A DNA stretch of 64,000 nucleotides from Cupriavidus sp. U2 (lineage in GTDB: Bacteria > Pseudomonadota > Gammaproteobacteria > Burkholderiales > Burkholderiaceae): positions 422,056 to 486,055 of the forward strand of contig NZ_RCOG02000012.1 of assembly GCF_009663685.2 (NCBI RefSeq). The letters run 5' to 3'. Positions 63,450 to 64,000 of this stretch are shown here, in pieces. Position 1 is the stretch's first letter. The number at the start of each line of letters is the position of its first letter. Under the pieces are notes generated by a model that was not told where the DNA came from, did no database searches, and saw only the letters and a program-made list of their open reading frames with translations. Position numbers and translations under genes: made by a program.

Positions 63450-64000
63450 GGCTCGGCACCTCCGCGTCGGCGTGGTCGCGCCGGCTGGCCGGCCCGCCTT
63501 CCCACAGCCCGCTCATCCACAGGCCCACCTGCTCGCGCGTGGCGATATCCACGGGAATCGACGGCGACAGCTGGCCCTTGGCAATCACGTGCAGGCGGTC
63601 GCAGATGGCGAACAGTTCGTCGAGTTCTTCGGATACCACCAGCACCGCGCACCCGGCGGCCTTCAGCGACAGGATCTCGTTGTGGATCTGCGCGGCCGCG
63701 CCGACATCGACGCCCCACGTGGGCTGCGCCACGATCAGCACCTTCGGGCCGGCCTCGATCTCGCGGCCGACGATGAACTTCTGCAGGTTGCCGCCCGACA
63801 GGCTGCGCGCCAGTGCCGCAGGCCCGCTGGCCTTGACGCGGAACCGGCTGATGATGCTGGCGGCCAGGCCTTCGGCTGCCCTGGGCGACACCATGCCGCC
63901 CTGCACGTAGGGCGGCGTCTGGTGCGACAGCCACACATTCGACGCCAGGCTCATGCCCGGCACCGCGCCACGGCCGAGCCGTTCCTCGGGCACGAAGGCC
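63442..64000 (-). CDS. BMP-type ABC importer ATP-binding protein, C-terminal part
   Basis: The frame is open to the window edge, so only the last ~186 residues are seen; the full family is ~510 with two ATPase domains. Visible are FVPEERLGRG, the signature LSGGNLQKFIVGREI and LIVAQPTWGVDVGAAAQIHN, typical of RbsA/YufO-like second domains. The degenerate Walker B (LIVAQPTWGVD) is usual for this half. It drives the nucleoside-type importer encoded downstream. Confidence 0.9.
   Translation of the reverse strand, partial: AFVPEERLGRGAVPGMSLASNVWLSHQTPPYVQGGMVSPRAAEGLAASIISRFRVKASGPAALARSLSGGNLQKFIVGREIEAGPKVLIVAQPTWGVDVGAAAQIHNEILSLKAAGCAVLVVSEELDELFAICDRLHVIAKGQLSPSIPVDIATREQVGLWMSGLWEGGPASRRDHADAEVPSHG

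Noticed and set aside
1..64000. CRISPR arrays, tRNA/rRNA genes, prophage, insertion sequences or integron parts
   Set aside because: No regularly spaced repeats, cloverleaf, transposase, integrase or phage structural protein was seen. The only repeats are the short tandem and palindromic elements listed.

Overview
The window looks like a chromosomal segment of a high-GC betaproteobacterium of the Burkholderiaceae, most like Cupriavidus/Ralstonia. This rests on gene order (ugd-hldA-hldD-comEA-like-cysM; rpsP-rimM-trmD-rplS; purD-hemF-nadD-rsfS-rlmH-maf-rng), strong G/C preference at third codon positions, and protein sequences of that type. The assignment comes from recognition only, with no database search. 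Nearly all of it is core genome with tightly packed operons. I see no insertion sequence, prophage, integrase, CRISPR array, rRNA or tRNA gene.

Layout. 1-3.4 kb: LPS/envelope sugar genes (ugd fragment, hldA, hldD) and a ComEA-like helix-hairpin-helix protein. 3.4-8.2 kb: a nucleobase permease, cysM, mltB and a class II histone-deacetylase-like amidohydrolase. 8.2-10.9 kb: the methionine importer metN-metI-metQ behind a structured leader. 11-14.7 kb: etfB-etfA and a long acyl-CoA dehydrogenase. 14.7-16.7 kb: dadA divergent from an Lrp/AsnC regulator. 16.7-19.6 kb: a radical SAM protein and several small or poorly known genes, including a 49-residue membrane protein. 20-22.4 kb: rpsP-rimM-trmD-rplS. 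22.4-32.2 kb: nudix, trhO, dnaE, two glycosyltransferases, msbA and an AhpD-like protein.

32.2-45.6 kb holds the main functional module, a complete phosphonate C-P lyase locus. phnGHIJKLM runs on the minus strand. Divergent from it are phnF, then a second phnM-like gene, a DUF1045 2H-phosphoesterase and phnN. A phnCDE importer converges on phnN. A good PHO-box match precedes phnC, and GntR-type half-site pairs precede both phnG and the second phnM. No phnP is visible, and the DUF1045 protein occupies the position where its activity would be needed.

45.7-53.3 kb: RNA, ribosome and cofactor housekeeping genes on the minus strand (rng, maf, rlmH, rsfS, nadD, hemF, purD, yebC). RsfS carries an unusual histone H1-like Lys/Ala/Pro tail. 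53.5-60 kb: a HerA/YjgR-like ATPase, a small DUF3149 protein, upp, a Bug/TctC binding protein, an EamA exporter, an SDR lacking the canonical YxxxK pair, mgsA and a DUF1232 protein. 60.2-64 kb: a BMP-family (nucleoside-type) ABC importer whose ATPase gene runs off the window end.

The points most worth a second look are the DUF1045/phnN/second-phnM unit, the RsfS tail, the metN leader, the non-canonical SDR and a family of palindromic intergenic repeats built on CCCCTCTCCC/GGGAGAGGGG.
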